Positions 33,291-42,409 of a DNA stretch of 50,701 nucleotides are shown here, piece by piece (position 1 is the stretch's first letter; each line of letters opens with the position of its first letter). Both the position numbers and the translations under genes were made by a program. Below the pieces are notes generated by a model. That model had not been told where the DNA came from. It worked only from the letters and a program-made list of their open reading frames with translations, and ran no database searches. Source of the stretch: Candidatus Gastranaerophilales bacterium (GTDB taxonomy: Bacteria; Cyanobacteriota; Vampirovibrionia; Gastranaerophilales; Gastranaerophilaceae); assembly GCA_944323595.1 (NCBI GenBank), contig CALUTF010000011.1, positions 1-50,701 on the forward strand, written 5' to 3'.

Positions 33291-34422
33291 TAAAGAGATT
33301 ATTGACGCAGATATAAAATTAGAGCTTTCTGCAATAGGCTTTGATTCATCTTATATACATAAGGCTTGTGAAAAATTTGAATATAAAAATATAAAAGTTT
33401 TCGGGCTTTCGATTGCGCAGGCTAATATTTTAAAGCAGACAGCATTAACTGTTGGTGCGGATTGTGCAACGCACCGTGAAACTATTACAGGACGAGTGGA
33501 AGCAACGGATTGCATTTTGTGCGGAAGTGTTTCACAGATAAAAAAAATAGCAGAGAAACTTAAATTTCAGCCTTTCGGCTTAAAGGTTCTCGGGTATCAG
33601 CTCGCGGAATATGTTTCCGATGCCGGCGGAATTATGACGCCGAAAGTTGTCGGGATTTTGAATGTTACTCCTGATTCTTTTTCTGACGGCGGATTGTATA
33701 ATGATTTTGAGAACGCAAAGGAGCATCTTTTACAAATGATAGAAGACGGCGCGGATATTATCGATATCGGCGCTGAATCTACAAGACCTCATGCTCAACC
33801 TGTGGAGGAGGAAGAACAGATTAAAAAACTTCTTCCGATTATTGAATTTGCAAAAGATAAAGTAGTTTTGAGCATAGATACACGGAGTGCAAAAGTTGCA
33901 GAGGAATGCATCAAAGCCGGAGCAAGGATTATAAATGATGTTTCCGGACTTGAATATGATTCAAAGATGGCGGAAATTATCGCAAAATATGATGTGCAGG
34001 TGATAATCCAGCATTCTTCCGGTGACACTGATTCTATGGCGGAAAACCACGTGAAAACAAATCTGGCAGATGAAATATTTCTTTCCTTGAAACAAAAAAT
34101 TGATAATGCTATTAGGGCAGGAATCGGACCGGAAAATATAATTGTTGACCCCGGAATAGGGTTTGGCAAGACACGTGAGCAAAATTTTGAATTAGTAAAA
34201 CGCATCGGCGAATTGCATTCTCTCGGTTGTCTTGTGATGCTTGGAGTTTCCCGCAAAAGTCTTTTAGATATGCAAGATAAAGATAATGATTATAAAGATA
34301 TTTTTACAGTTGTGTTGAATGCCCTTGCTCTGGAACGCGGTGTTGATTATTTGCGTGTCCATAACGTCAAACTTCACAGAGAATTGATTAATCTGATGAA
34401 CAAGTTTAATGCCGTAAATTAA
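33274..34422 (+). CDS. folP: Dihydropteroate synthase with N-terminal extension
   Basis: 382 residues; the typical enzyme is about 280. It joins p-aminobenzoate to 6-hydroxymethyl-dihydropterin diphosphate in folate synthesis. The TIM-barrel begins at about residue 122 with VVGILNVTPDSFSDGG; IDIGAESTRPHA, LSIDTRSAKVAEECI, IINDVSGL, IIVDPGIGFGKT and MLGVSRKS mark the pterin and pABA sites. The first ~120 residues are an extra domain (RETITGRVEATDCILCGSVS region), also seen in DHPS of some anaerobes and of unknown role. Probably leaderless. Confidence 0.93.
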   Translation: MHDFVFKEIIDADIKLELSAIGFDSSYIHKACEKFEYKNIKVFGLSIAQANILKQTALTVGADCATHRETITGRVEATDCILCGSVSQIKKIAEKLKFQPFGLKVLGYQLAEYVSDAGGIMTPKVVGILNVTPDSFSDGGLYNDFENAKEHLLQMIEDGADIIDIGAESTRPHAQPVEEEEQIKKLLPIIEFAKDKVVLSIDTRSAKVAEECIKAGARIINDVSGLEYDSKMAEIIAKYDVQVIIQHSSGDTDSMAENHVKTNLADEIFLSLKQKIDNAIRAGIGPENIIVDPGIGFGKTREQNFELVKRIGELHSLGCLVMLGVSRKSLLDMQDKDNDYKDIFTVVLNALALERGVDYLRVHNVKLHRELINLMNKFNAVN

Positions 34423-34490
34423 CGGTCGCAAGATTATAACTAAAATCTCGATGTTTTCTCATTCATTTTCATTTGTAGTCATTATACGCG

Positions 34491-34577
34491 AGGAAAAGAA
34501 AATATTATTTGAGGACGATAGCACGAACGAAGTGAGATGCGTGTTCCGAAAATGATATTTTCTTTTCCTGTTTTTTT
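34491..34577 (+). repeat. Conserved 39-nt-loop hairpin element, copy 2
   Basis: Twenty-base arms AGGAAAAGAAAATATTATTT (34491-34510) and their complement (34550-34569, one G-U) enclose a 39-base loop (34511-34549) that starts GAGGACGATAGCAC and ends TTCCGA. A T-run follows, so it could also terminate folP. The loop matches the one after gyrB in length and in both ends, and contains an inner CACG/CGTG helix. Confidence 0.7.
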
Positions 34578-34689
34578 GAAAATTTTTTCATATCAGTTAT
34601 CAAGTTTTCACTGTTTACAATCAGCTATTCACTTTTTTATGTTCGTGATAAAATAAACGTAAAAATAACGAGTTTTTTAAGGAGAAGCT

Positions 34690-36132
34690 ATGGAAAATTT
34701 GAGAGATAAATACGAAGTTGTTATAGGTTTGGAAGTTCACGCGCAATTGAAAACAAAATCTAAAATATTTGCGCCTGACGGAACAGAATTCGGTAAAGAG
34801 CCTAATACTCAGACAAGCCCAATTACATTAGGAATGCCGGGGGTTTTGCCTGTATTGAATAAGGAAGCGGTTAATATGGGTATACTGACCGGTCTGGCTC
34901 TTAATTGTGAAATTCCGGAACGCTGCAAATTTGACAGAAAACAGTATTTCTATCCTGATCTTCCAAAAGGATACCAAATCTCTCAATACGATGAACCTAT
35001 TTGTGTAAACGGTTACCTTGATATTAAAGGCAAGAGAATCGGTATTACACGTGCACATTTGGAAGAGGATGCTGGTAAACTTGTTCACGCAGGCGCTGAC
35101 GGGCTTGCCGGTTCAAGTTATTCTCTGGTTGACCTTAACCGTGCAGGTACTCCGCTTCTTGAAATTGTATCAGAACCTGATATGAGAAGTTCTGATGAAG
35201 CAAGAGCTTATATGGAAGAATTGAGAAACATTGTCCGTTATATCGGTGTATGTGACGGGAACCTTGAAGAAGGGTCTATGAGATGCGACGCTAATATTTC
35301 TATTATGCCGAAAGGCTCAAAAGAATTCGGTACACGTGCGGAAATTAAAAACGTAAACAGCTTCTCTGCTCTTCAACGTGCTATTGAATATGAAATTGAC
35401 AGACAGATTGAAATTGTTGAAGAGGGCGGACAGGTTGTTCAGGAAACAAGATTATGGGATGACAACAGCCGCGAAACACGTTCAATGAGGGGTAAGGAAG
35501 ATGCACATGATTACCGCTACTTCCCTGAACCGGATTTGATGCCGCTTCAAATTTCCCGCGAATGGGTTCAGGAAATCAGAGATAAAATGCCTGAACTTCC
35601 TGCTCAAAAACGCGCAAGATATCAAAGCATAGGTTTGAGCGAATATGACGCAAATGTTATTGTTGAACAAATGGGGCTTGCACTTTTCTTTGATAAAGTG
35701 CTGGAACTCGGCGGCAACGCTAAAATCGCTGTAAACTTTATTATGGGTGAAATTGCTGCTTACCTGAAAGAAGAACATATCGAAATTACTGATACTAAAT
35801 TAACTCCGGAAAATCTTGTTGAACTTATCGGGTTGATTGAAAAAGGTACAATTTCAAATAATATCGGTAAACAAATTATTATTGATATGATGAAAGACGG
35901 TACAATGGCTTCTGAAATCGTTGAAAAACGCGGATTAAGCCAAATCAGCGATGAAAGTGCTATCAAAGCAATTGTACAAAAAGTTGTTGATGCTAACCCT
36001 GAACAGGTTGCTTCTTATAAAGCTGGAAAAGTTCAACTTTTAGGTTTCTTCGTCGGTCAGGTTATGAAAGAAACCAAAGGAAGAGCTAACCCGAAAACTG
36101 TTAATGAATTGTTAAAGGAAATACTTGGCTAA
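34690..36132 (+). CDS. gatB: Asp-tRNA(Asn)/Glu-tRNA(Gln) amidotransferase subunit B
   Basis: 480 residues, full length. GatB is the kinase/tRNA-binding subunit of GatCAB. Signature segments: VIGLEVHAQLKTKSKIF, PNTQTSPITLGMPGVLPV, RKQYFYPDLPKGYQISQYD, RAHLEEDAGKLVH and the C-terminal YqeY-like domain (about 405-478). gatA and gatC are not adjacent. AAGGAG precedes ATG. The stop TAA shares its last base with the next ATG. Confidence 0.96.
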   Translation: MENLRDKYEVVIGLEVHAQLKTKSKIFAPDGTEFGKEPNTQTSPITLGMPGVLPVLNKEAVNMGILTGLALNCEIPERCKFDRKQYFYPDLPKGYQISQYDEPICVNGYLDIKGKRIGITRAHLEEDAGKLVHAGADGLAGSSYSLVDLNRAGTPLLEIVSEPDMRSSDEARAYMEELRNIVRYIGVCDGNLEEGSMRCDANISIMPKGSKEFGTRAEIKNVNSFSALQRAIEYEIDRQIEIVEEGGQVVQETRLWDDNSRETRSMRGKEDAHDYRYFPEPDLMPLQISREWVQEIRDKMPELPAQKRARYQSIGLSEYDANVIVEQMGLALFFDKVLELGGNAKIAVNFIMGEIAAYLKEEHIEITDTKLTPENLVELIGLIEKGTISNNIGKQIIIDMMKDGTMASEIVEKRGLSQISDESAIKAIVQKVVDANPEQVASYKAGKVQLLGFFVGQVMKETKGRANPKTVNELLKEILG

Positions 36133-37187
36133 TGTTTAAAAATACTAATCAAAAATCCAGTATGGAGTGCGAAATTTTCGAACAGCCGGAAATTTTGAGT
36201 AATATTTTAAATACTTATGTGGACGGAGAAGTAATTAAAATTACGCTTCCGGAAAATATTAATAAAGTTGTTCTTGTTGCAAGCGGTTCATCTTATAATT
36301 GCGCAAGATTTGCAGCAGACCTTTTTGGTAATGTTGCACAAATCGAGGCAAGAGCAATTTATTCAAGTGAATTTCTTCTGAAATCAGCTGTTCCTCATGC
36401 CGAAGATATTCTTTATGTTTTTATAACACAGTCAGGTGAAACGTCAGATACTAATAAAGCTCTTAATAAGGCTAAGCAATTCGGTGTTCAAACCCTTTGT
36501 GTTACAAATAAAAAAGATTCAACTATATGGCAGGCATCTGATTTTAAAATTGACTGTATGGCAGGTGAAGAAAAAAGTATTGCTGCTACTAAATCTCTTA
36601 GCGCACAGATGCTTTGTTTGAGTCTTATTATTCTTAAATACGCTCAGTTTAAGGGTATTGATATCACTAATCATCTTGCAAATCTGTCATCTTTGCCGGA
36701 AGTTCTTACGGATACTCTCGAGCATAAAGATTGCCTTGCAGATATGGCGGGATTTCTGTCAAAATTCCAAAATATAATAGTTGCTGCTGACGGTATTTCT
36801 TATGCTATAGCAAGAGAAGCCTGTTTGAAAATTAAGGAAACCTCTTACATCAATATTTCATCAAGTATTCTGGGTGAATTTATGCACGGGCATGTAGCTG
36901 TTTTGAATAATAAGGCTGCACTTTTGTATATTTCCGTTGATGATATGAGTTATACAGCAATCAAAAATCTGAATAAAATTATAGAAGAATATGACACTCC
37001 TATATGTGTTATAGGTCAATCAAATTCTCAGGTTGATACAAAATATGTTATAGGTGTTAATTATGAAAGCGAACTTGTAAAAAGTTTTGCGTGTGTTTTA
37101 TTAATTCAGCTTCTTGCTCTGGAAATTGCGTATAAATTAAAACGAAATGTCGATAAGCCGCACGGATTAAATAAAGTCGTGCAATAA
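36132..37187 (+). CDS. SIS-domain sugar isomerase, GlmS isomerase-domain homologue
   Basis: 351 residues with two SIS domains and no glutaminase domain. The N-terminus ECEIFEQPEIL matches the start of the GlmS isomerase half, and the residues equivalent to its catalytic Glu (KIKETSYIN), His (EFMHGHVAV) and C-terminal Lys (DKPHGLNKVVQ) all appear to be kept. It could be a stand-alone aldose/ketose amino-sugar isomerase or deaminase (AgaS/FrlB/GlmD-like). Coupled to gatB by TAATG and followed by glycosyltransferases, so a link to amino-sugar precursor supply for a glycan is plausible. Confidence 0.82.
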   Translation: MFKNTNQKSSMECEIFEQPEILSNILNTYVDGEVIKITLPENINKVVLVASGSSYNCARFAADLFGNVAQIEARAIYSSEFLLKSAVPHAEDILYVFITQSGETSDTNKALNKAKQFGVQTLCVTNKKDSTIWQASDFKIDCMAGEEKSIAATKSLSAQMLCLSLIILKYAQFKGIDITNHLANLSSLPEVLTDTLEHKDCLADMAGFLSKFQNIIVAADGISYAIAREACLKIKETSYINISSSILGEFMHGHVAVLNNKAALLYISVDDMSYTAIKNLNKIIEEYDTPICVIGQSNSQVDTKYVIGVNYESELVKSFACVLLIQLLALEIAYKLKRNVDKPHGLNKVVQ

Positions 37188-37216
37188 ATAAAACTTGATA
37201 AATTTTGCGTGGTATA

Positions 37217-37918
37217 GTGAAATTATTAACGGTTATTCCTACATATAATGAGTGTGAAAATATAGAACCTCTTATTCTTAAAATTTTAGATGTTGTAAAA
37301 GGTAATATTTCTATACTTGTTGTTGACGATTCCTCTCCGGATGGCACCTCATTTATTGTTGAAAAATTGAGCAAAAAATATAACAATGTCCATCTGTTAA
37401 TAAGACCTGCAAAATCAGGGCTAGCATCAGCTTATATTGAGGGGTTTCTGTGGGGAATTGATAACGGATTTGATACATTTCTTGAGATGGATGCTGATTT
37501 CTCACACAATCCTGAGTATATTCCGGAGATGATAGAAAAAATCCAGAACAACGATGTTGTTATAGGTTCAAGAATTGTAAAAGGCGGCGGATGTAAAAAC
37601 AGAACTTTTTTGCGCGATGTGATAACCCGCGGCGGTTCTTTTTATTCCCGTTTAATTCTCAGCTGTCCGGTAAAAGACCTGACCGGCGGATTTAATATGT
37701 GGACTCTGGCGGCTTTGGAAAAAATTAATCTGAATTCAATTCTCTCAAAAGGTTATTGTTTTCAAATTGAGATGAAGTATAAGGCTTTTAAAAGCCAGTG
37801 CAAAATTGTTGAAATACCTATAATTTTTGAAGACCGCCGCGCAGGAAAATCAAAAATGAGTTCAGAAATATTTCTTGAGGCGTTGTTTGGAATTTTTAAA
37901 ATCAGGAGTTCTAAATGA
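37217..37918 (+). CDS. Family 2 glycosyltransferase, DPM1-like
   Basis: About 234 residues from GTG 37217, whose product begins VKLLTVIPTYNECENIEPLI as in polyprenyl-phosphate mannose/glucose synthases. Nucleotide and metal residues are in VVDDSSPDGTS and EMDADFSHNPEYI; GSRIVKGGGC and VKDLTGGFNMW are typical. It lacks the C-terminal membrane domain of some homologues, so it resembles soluble DPM1. Likely makes polyprenyl-phosphate sugar for the next gene's GT-C enzyme; its last four bases (ATGA) overlap that gene. Confidence 0.88.
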   Translation: MKLLTVIPTYNECENIEPLILKILDVVKGNISILVVDDSSPDGTSFIVEKLSKKYNNVHLLIRPAKSGLASAYIEGFLWGIDNGFDTFLEMDADFSHNPEYIPEMIEKIQNNDVVIGSRIVKGGGCKNRTFLRDVITRGGSFYSRLILSCPVKDLTGGFNMWTLAALEKINLNSILSKGYCFQIEMKYKAFKSQCKIVEIPIIFEDRRAGKSKMSSEIFLEALFGIFKIRSSK

Positions 37919-39438
37919 AAAAGTTTTGGTCTGTATTTTTAGTTTTTATAATGGCATTTTCTGTCCGTGTGTTTTTTATTCACCAGAAATCCGGTTTGCA
38001 TGTCGATGAAGCTCTTGCTTATGTGATTTCATCGGGCAATAATTACGGCTGGACCAATAACTTTTTTGTAAATACCGAATATACCGGCTCTGAGATTGTG
38101 AATTTAACTATAGGGAACCCTCCCTCAGTTAAGGATGCTATCAAAGATGTTGCCTCAATGTATGTTGATAATCGTGATCATCCTTTGACTAATTTGTACT
38201 ATTCTGCGCTGAGACTTTCTTCCTGCGGAGCGGAGGATTACGGGTTGAATAGTTTAATCAACCGCGGCTGTGCATTGAACCTGCTGTTTTTCTGTATATC
38301 TTTTTGCTATTTCTTTAAGCTGCTTCAGGTTTTGTTTAAGGAGGAAGATAAACAGAAATATATCCCGTTTGCGCTCTTGATTGCTTATATGAATACCGGT
38401 GCAATTTCAAATACGCTGTTTTTGCGTCCGTATCAGCTTCAGGAAACAATGTGCGTTGTTATGACGTACATATTTGTGCTTTTTTATAATGATATTAAGG
38501 AAAATAAATTTAATTTACACCCTAAAAAGTTTATACTTACAGCTTTTGTAATGTCACTGGTTACATTATCAGGATATTTCAGTTTGATTTACGAGGGGTT
38601 ACTGGGGCTGGTGCTGCTTGCGATTTGTTTTAAACATAAGGCATACAAAGCTGCGGGTAGTCTTGTTGGGCTTTTTGTTTTAAATTTAATTTTTGCTAAT
38701 TTATTATATCTCGGCTTTATCCTTGGATTTACTTCATACAGAGCTGCTGATGTCTATAGTGCGGGTGTTGATTTTATTTCTAATCTAAAACTTTCCGCGA
38801 GCCGGATTATAGTTCTTTTTACACATTATTTGTTTTATCCTGTTGTTTTGATTGCGGCTTTTATTTCTGCGTTTTTTGCAAAGAAAAAAGAGCGGAATAA
38901 TTTACTATGGATTATTGTACTCTGTGCATTTGTCTGGAGTGCGGTTGTTATGTATCTCGCTCCGTATAAAATTTTGAGATATATTGTTCCTGTTTTTCCT
39001 TTATTGAGTTTAGTGCTGGCGGATTTTGTTCAGAAAATTAATTTCAAAGCTGTTTATTTTTATTCTTTTTTATATCTGTGGGCTGCAATTTTTGCATCAA
39101 GTTTGGATTACGGCGCACCCAGACCAGAAAAAATTATACCGTTTTCAGCCCCTGTTGAAAATGTTTTCAGGCGGACAGATGAACAGTTCGCTTACCGGTA
39201 TAAGCCTGATTTGCCGGTGTTTATCAGTGAAGCAGAACCATGGACAGCGACAAATTTGTTCACTTATGTAAATCCATCGCAAAAATATAAATTTGTCGAT
39301 TTTTCGTTCTTTGAACAAAAATTATACCCGAAAAATAGTTTTATAATCTACCCGAAAGAAAAATCTCTTCCGGAAGAAGAGACTTTTCTTAAACTTGATT
39401 GCGGTTTGTATTATAAATGTTTTGAAATAACTGACTAA
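37915..39438 (+). CDS. GT-C family membrane glycosyltransferase (ArnT/PMT-like)
   Basis: 507 residues with about ten membrane helices. After the first helix comes GLHVDEALAYVISSG, with the acidic DE pair in the first external loop where GT-C enzymes hold their catalytic Asp. A C-terminal soluble part (about 400-507) is periplasmic. Such enzymes use polyprenyl-phosphate sugars as donors, which fits the preceding DPM1-like gene (ATGA overlap). Acceptor could be lipid A, a protein or another glycan. The stop overlaps the convergent small gene by four bases. Confidence 0.75.
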   Translation: MKKFWSVFLVFIMAFSVRVFFIHQKSGLHVDEALAYVISSGNNYGWTNNFFVNTEYTGSEIVNLTIGNPPSVKDAIKDVASMYVDNRDHPLTNLYYSALRLSSCGAEDYGLNSLINRGCALNLLFFCISFCYFFKLLQVLFKEEDKQKYIPFALLIAYMNTGAISNTLFLRPYQLQETMCVVMTYIFVLFYNDIKENKFNLHPKKFILTAFVMSLVTLSGYFSLIYEGLLGLVLLAICFKHKAYKAAGSLVGLFVLNLIFANLLYLGFILGFTSYRAADVYSAGVDFISNLKLSASRIIVLFTHYLFYPVVLIAAFISAFFAKKKERNNLLWIIVLCAFVWSAVVMYLAPYKILRYIVPVFPLLSLVLADFVQKINFKAVYFYSFLYLWAAIFASSLDYGAPRPEKIIPFSAPVENVFRRTDEQFAYRYKPDLPVFISEAEPWTATNLFTYVNPSQKYKFVDFSFFEQKLYPKNSFIIYPKEKSLPEEETFLKLDCGLYYKCFEITD

Positions 39439-39776
39439 GCCTTTGTGGTTTCAGATGTTTTATTGTCAGCTTTAGCTTTTCTTGTATGGTTGATTATTGC
39501 ATCCGGAATAGAGCCTAAGCCTCTTCCGATAAGAGTTATTGCTGCAACTCCTGCGGCAAGTATTCCGTATGTTGCTGCTACTGCTTTATTTGCTTTTGCT
39601 ATTCTTGCACCGGCCAGAGCTGCCCATAATTGTGCAAACCCTGTAGAGGCAACAACCGTACCGCCTATTAAACCTGCTGCAGTACCTATTCTTTTCCCGG
39701 TATTAGTCTTTTCATAAGTATTGCCCTTTTTCGTTTGGGCTAATCTTCCTGCAAATGAAACACTACTAACTTCCAT
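39435..39776 (-). CDS. Small Gly/Ala-rich protein with N-terminal SFAG motif
   Basis: 113 residues starting MEVSSVSFAGRLAQTKKGNT. Its N-terminus has the same form as the proteins at 32038 and 32757 (short polar lead, V/P-S/A-F-G/A-Q/G). Two hydrophobic Gly/Ala-rich helices follow (IGTAAGLIGGTVVASTGFAQ; YGILAAGVAAITLIG) and a charged tail. GAAAGG precedes ATG. Likely membrane-associated; function unknown. Confidence 0.65.
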   Translation of the reverse strand: MEVSSVSFAGRLAQTKKGNTYEKTNTGKRIGTAAGLIGGTVVASTGFAQLWAALAGARIAKANKAVAATYGILAAGVAAITLIGRGLGSIPDAIINHTRKAKADNKTSETTKA

Positions 39777-39872
39777 TTTCTAAACCTTTCTATTTTTACG
39801 GGTAAATATATTAAGCCCTAAACATAAAATTTTTTGTCTATGTTCAGGTAAAATTTTTACAAAATTTTACAA

Positions 39873-40907
39873 TTAAAATTGGTTTAAAAACCGGATATCG
39901 TTGTTGAAGAAAAGTCGAATGTCATCTATTGCATATTTGAGCATTGCAAGTCTTTCGACTCCCATGCCGAAAGCAAAGCCTGTATAAATTTCAGGGTCAA
40001 TGCCGACGCCTCTTAATACGTTAGGGTCAACCATACCGCAGCCGAGAATTTCAAGCCAGCCTGTACCTGAACATGTTCTGCATCCTTTGCCTTCACACAT
40101 AATACATTGAACATCAACTTCCGCAGACGGTTCTGTGAACGGGAAGAAGCTGTTTCTAAATCTTGTAGGACGACTTGCCCCGAAATATATTCTGATAAAT
40201 TCGTTCAGTACCCCTTTCAAATCGCCGAAAGTTATGTCTTTATCTACATACAGGCCTTCAATTTGATGGAAGAAATTGTTTTTTCTTGCATTGATATTTT
40301 CGTTACGGTAAACTCTGCCGGGAGCAATAATTCTGATAGGCGGTTTTTGATCCTCCATAACGTGAATTTGCGCGCCTGATGTCTGGCTTCTCAATACAAC
40401 ATTTGGAGCCAGTTTTGTGTAGAATGTATCCTGTACATCTCTTGCCGGATGGTCTTTTGGAACATTCAACATGTCAAAGTTGAAGTATTCGGTTTCTACT
40501 TCCGGTGAATTTCTGTCAGGTGCTACAGAGAAACCCAGACTCTGGAATATTGAAACAATTTCGTTCGTTGTTGATGTCAGAGGGTGAACTTTCCCTGTCG
40601 GAATAAATTTCCCCGGGAGGGTTATATCTATTCTTTCTTTTTGTAATTTTTCATTGAGTTCTTTATGATAAAATTCATCGTGTTTTGCTTTTAAAGATGC
40701 TTCCAGTTTTTGTGTAATTTCATTGGCAAGTGAACCTACAATTCTTTTATCTTCATCAGATAAATTTTTAAGATTTTTTTTGATTTCGTTAAATTCACCT
40801 TTGCGGCTCAGATATTTACCTCTTATTTCTTCAATATCACTTATTGAAGCTGCCTTTGCCAGATCTTCATTTGCATTTTTGAAAATTGTTTCAAGTTGTT
40901 GTTTCAT
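39873..40907 (-). CDS. pheS: Phenylalanyl-tRNA synthetase alpha subunit
   Basis: 344 residues, class II. N-terminal coiled coil, then HPLTSTTNEIVSIFQSLGF, VLRSQTSGAQIHVM (motif 2 region), EGLYVDKDITFGDLKG and the motif 3 GFAFGMGVERLAMLKY. It acts as the catalytic subunit of the alpha2beta2 enzyme. pheT is not adjacent in the window; in many bacteria pheT follows directly, so the subunits are unlinked here. GAGGG precedes ATG. Confidence 0.96.
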   Translation of the reverse strand: MKQQLETIFKNANEDLAKAASISDIEEIRGKYLSRKGEFNEIKKNLKNLSDEDKRIVGSLANEITQKLEASLKAKHDEFYHKELNEKLQKERIDITLPGKFIPTGKVHPLTSTTNEIVSIFQSLGFSVAPDRNSPEVETEYFNFDMLNVPKDHPARDVQDTFYTKLAPNVVLRSQTSGAQIHVMEDQKPPIRIIAPGRVYRNENINARKNNFFHQIEGLYVDKDITFGDLKGVLNEFIRIYFGASRPTRFRNSFFPFTEPSAEVDVQCIMCEGKGCRTCSGTGWLEILGCGMVDPNVLRGVGIDPEIYTGFAFGMGVERLAMLKYAIDDIRLFFNNDIRFLNQF

Positions 40908-40921
40908 ATTTCCCTCTATAT

Positions 40922-41542
40922 TTACATAAACTGGTTGTAATTCTTCTCGTGTCCTATTGTGGAAGACGGTCCGTGACCGGGATATACTTTTATGTCGTCA
41001 TCAAGGTTAAACAGAGTACCTTTTATGCTATTGAGCAATGTTTTGAAATTCCCTCCGTAAAGGTCTGTTCTTCCAACACTTTCTCTAAATAAAGTATCTC
41101 CCGAAAATAGTTTGTCGTCAATAAGATAGCAAACCCCGCCCTCGGAGTGTCCGGGGGTGTATATTGTTTTAATTTTTGTATTTCCAAACGGAAGCTCCTG
41201 ACCGTCTTCAATCAGTTCATCGTATTCCGGAACTTCGACATCCTGTGTCATCCCGAACATTGCCATTATCTGTTTTATATTATCCAGCATGAAAACATCG
41301 CCTTTATTGATGTAAACTTTTGCCCCGAGAGCCTTTTTCATTTCGTTTACGCCGAGAACGTGGTCAAAATGCCCGTGGGTTAACAGAATATATTTGACAT
41401 TTGCTCCTAGAGTTTTGACATCATCAAGAATTTCCTGTTTCATTTCGGAACAGTCAATTAATACTCCGTCTTTAGTTTCTTCATCAACGAGCAGGTAGTT
41501 ATTTGCCTCAATAGGTCCTGCTATGTATTGTTTCAAAATCAT
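40922..41542 (-). CDS. Metallo-beta-lactamase-fold hydrolase (GloB-like)
   Basis: 206 residues. Metal-binding motif THGHFDHVLG (HxHxDH) near residue 56, GHSEGGVCYLI, LFSGDTLFRESVGRTD and the C-terminal YPGHGPSS are those of the glyoxalase II/YcbL group. Likely a thiolester hydrolase with two metals. It begins four bases after kdsA ends and leads into pheS, 14 bases on. Confidence 0.9.
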   Translation of the reverse strand: MILKQYIAGPIEANNYLLVDEETKDGVLIDCSEMKQEILDDVKTLGANVKYILLTHGHFDHVLGVNEMKKALGAKVYINKGDVFMLDNIKQIMAMFGMTQDVEVPEYDELIEDGQELPFGNTKIKTIYTPGHSEGGVCYLIDDKLFSGDTLFRESVGRTDLYGGNFKTLLNSIKGTLFNLDDDIKVYPGHGPSSTIGHEKNYNQFM

Positions 41543-41546
41543 AAAA

Positions 41547-42362
41547 TTAGTTCCTTACAAGTGTAAAAATATTTTTACACATTTTAAATTCTTTTTCCGC
41601 ATCTGCAAGTGGCAGCATATTAGGCCCGTCACATAACGCTTTGTCAGGCTCTGGGTGAATTTCAAAGAACAGACCGTTTGCGCCTGCTGCCATTGCGGCT
41701 CTTGCAAGTGTCGGCACAAATCTTCTGTCTCCGCCCGATGAACATCCGTTCGCACCCGGAAGCTGTACGCTGTGGGTTGCATCAAATATGACAGGGCAGC
41801 CAAAACTGCTCATAATAGGTATTGCTCTGAAATCTACAACGAGATTATTATATCCGAACGTTACCCCTCTGTCGGTTACGAGAATGTTTGGATTTCCGCT
41901 GTCTTCAACTTTTTTTATAAGACCTTTCATCTGTTCAGGTGCAAGAAATTGTCCTTTTTTTATATTCACGATTTTGCCTGTTTTGGCAGCCGCAACGAGA
42001 AGGTCTGTTTGTCTGCATAAAAATGCAGGGATTTGCAAAATATCTGCAACTTCACTTACCGGTGCAGCTTGCTCTGCGGAATGAATATCAGTTACAATCG
42101 GAATATTGTATTTCTCTTTAATTTCCGCTAAAATTTTCAATCCTTTTTTAAGCCCCGGACCTCTGTAGTTGTCCAGTGAGGAGCGGTTTGCCTTGTCAAA
42201 AGATGATTTGAATACAAAATTTATGTCTAATTTTGTCGTAATTTCTTTCAATGTTTTGGCGGTTTCTTCCATAATGTCCATACTTTCAATAACGCATGGA
42301 CCTGCCAGAATAGTTAATTTATTTCCGCCTATTGTAAAATCTCTTAATTTTATTTCTCTCAT
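41547..42362 (-). CDS. kdsA: 3-deoxy-D-manno-octulosonate 8-phosphate synthase
   Basis: 271 residues from ATG 42362. KdsA condenses phosphoenolpyruvate with arabinose-5-phosphate to KDO-8-P, the first committed step to the inner-core sugar of LPS, and so argues for an outer membrane with LPS. Motifs: ILAGPCVIES, FKSSFDKANRSSLDNYRGPG (quoted within 20), IVTDIHSAEQ, QIPAFLCRQTDLL, CGVTF-like RGVTFGYNNLV and FDATHSVQLPG. No ribosome binding site: TATAAT (42375-42370 on the minus strand) ends seven bases before ATG, another leaderless candidate. Confidence 0.95.
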   Translation of the reverse strand: MREIKLRDFTIGGNKLTILAGPCVIESMDIMEETAKTLKEITTKLDINFVFKSSFDKANRSSLDNYRGPGLKKGLKILAEIKEKYNIPIVTDIHSAEQAAPVSEVADILQIPAFLCRQTDLLVAAAKTGKIVNIKKGQFLAPEQMKGLIKKVEDSGNPNILVTDRGVTFGYNNLVVDFRAIPIMSSFGCPVIFDATHSVQLPGANGCSSGGDRRFVPTLARAAMAAGANGLFFEIHPEPDKALCDGPNMLPLADAEKEFKMCKNIFTLVRN

Positions 42363-42409
42363 AGTTATTATTATATTAAAAATATGCCTGAAATACAAAT
42401 TATGTAATT

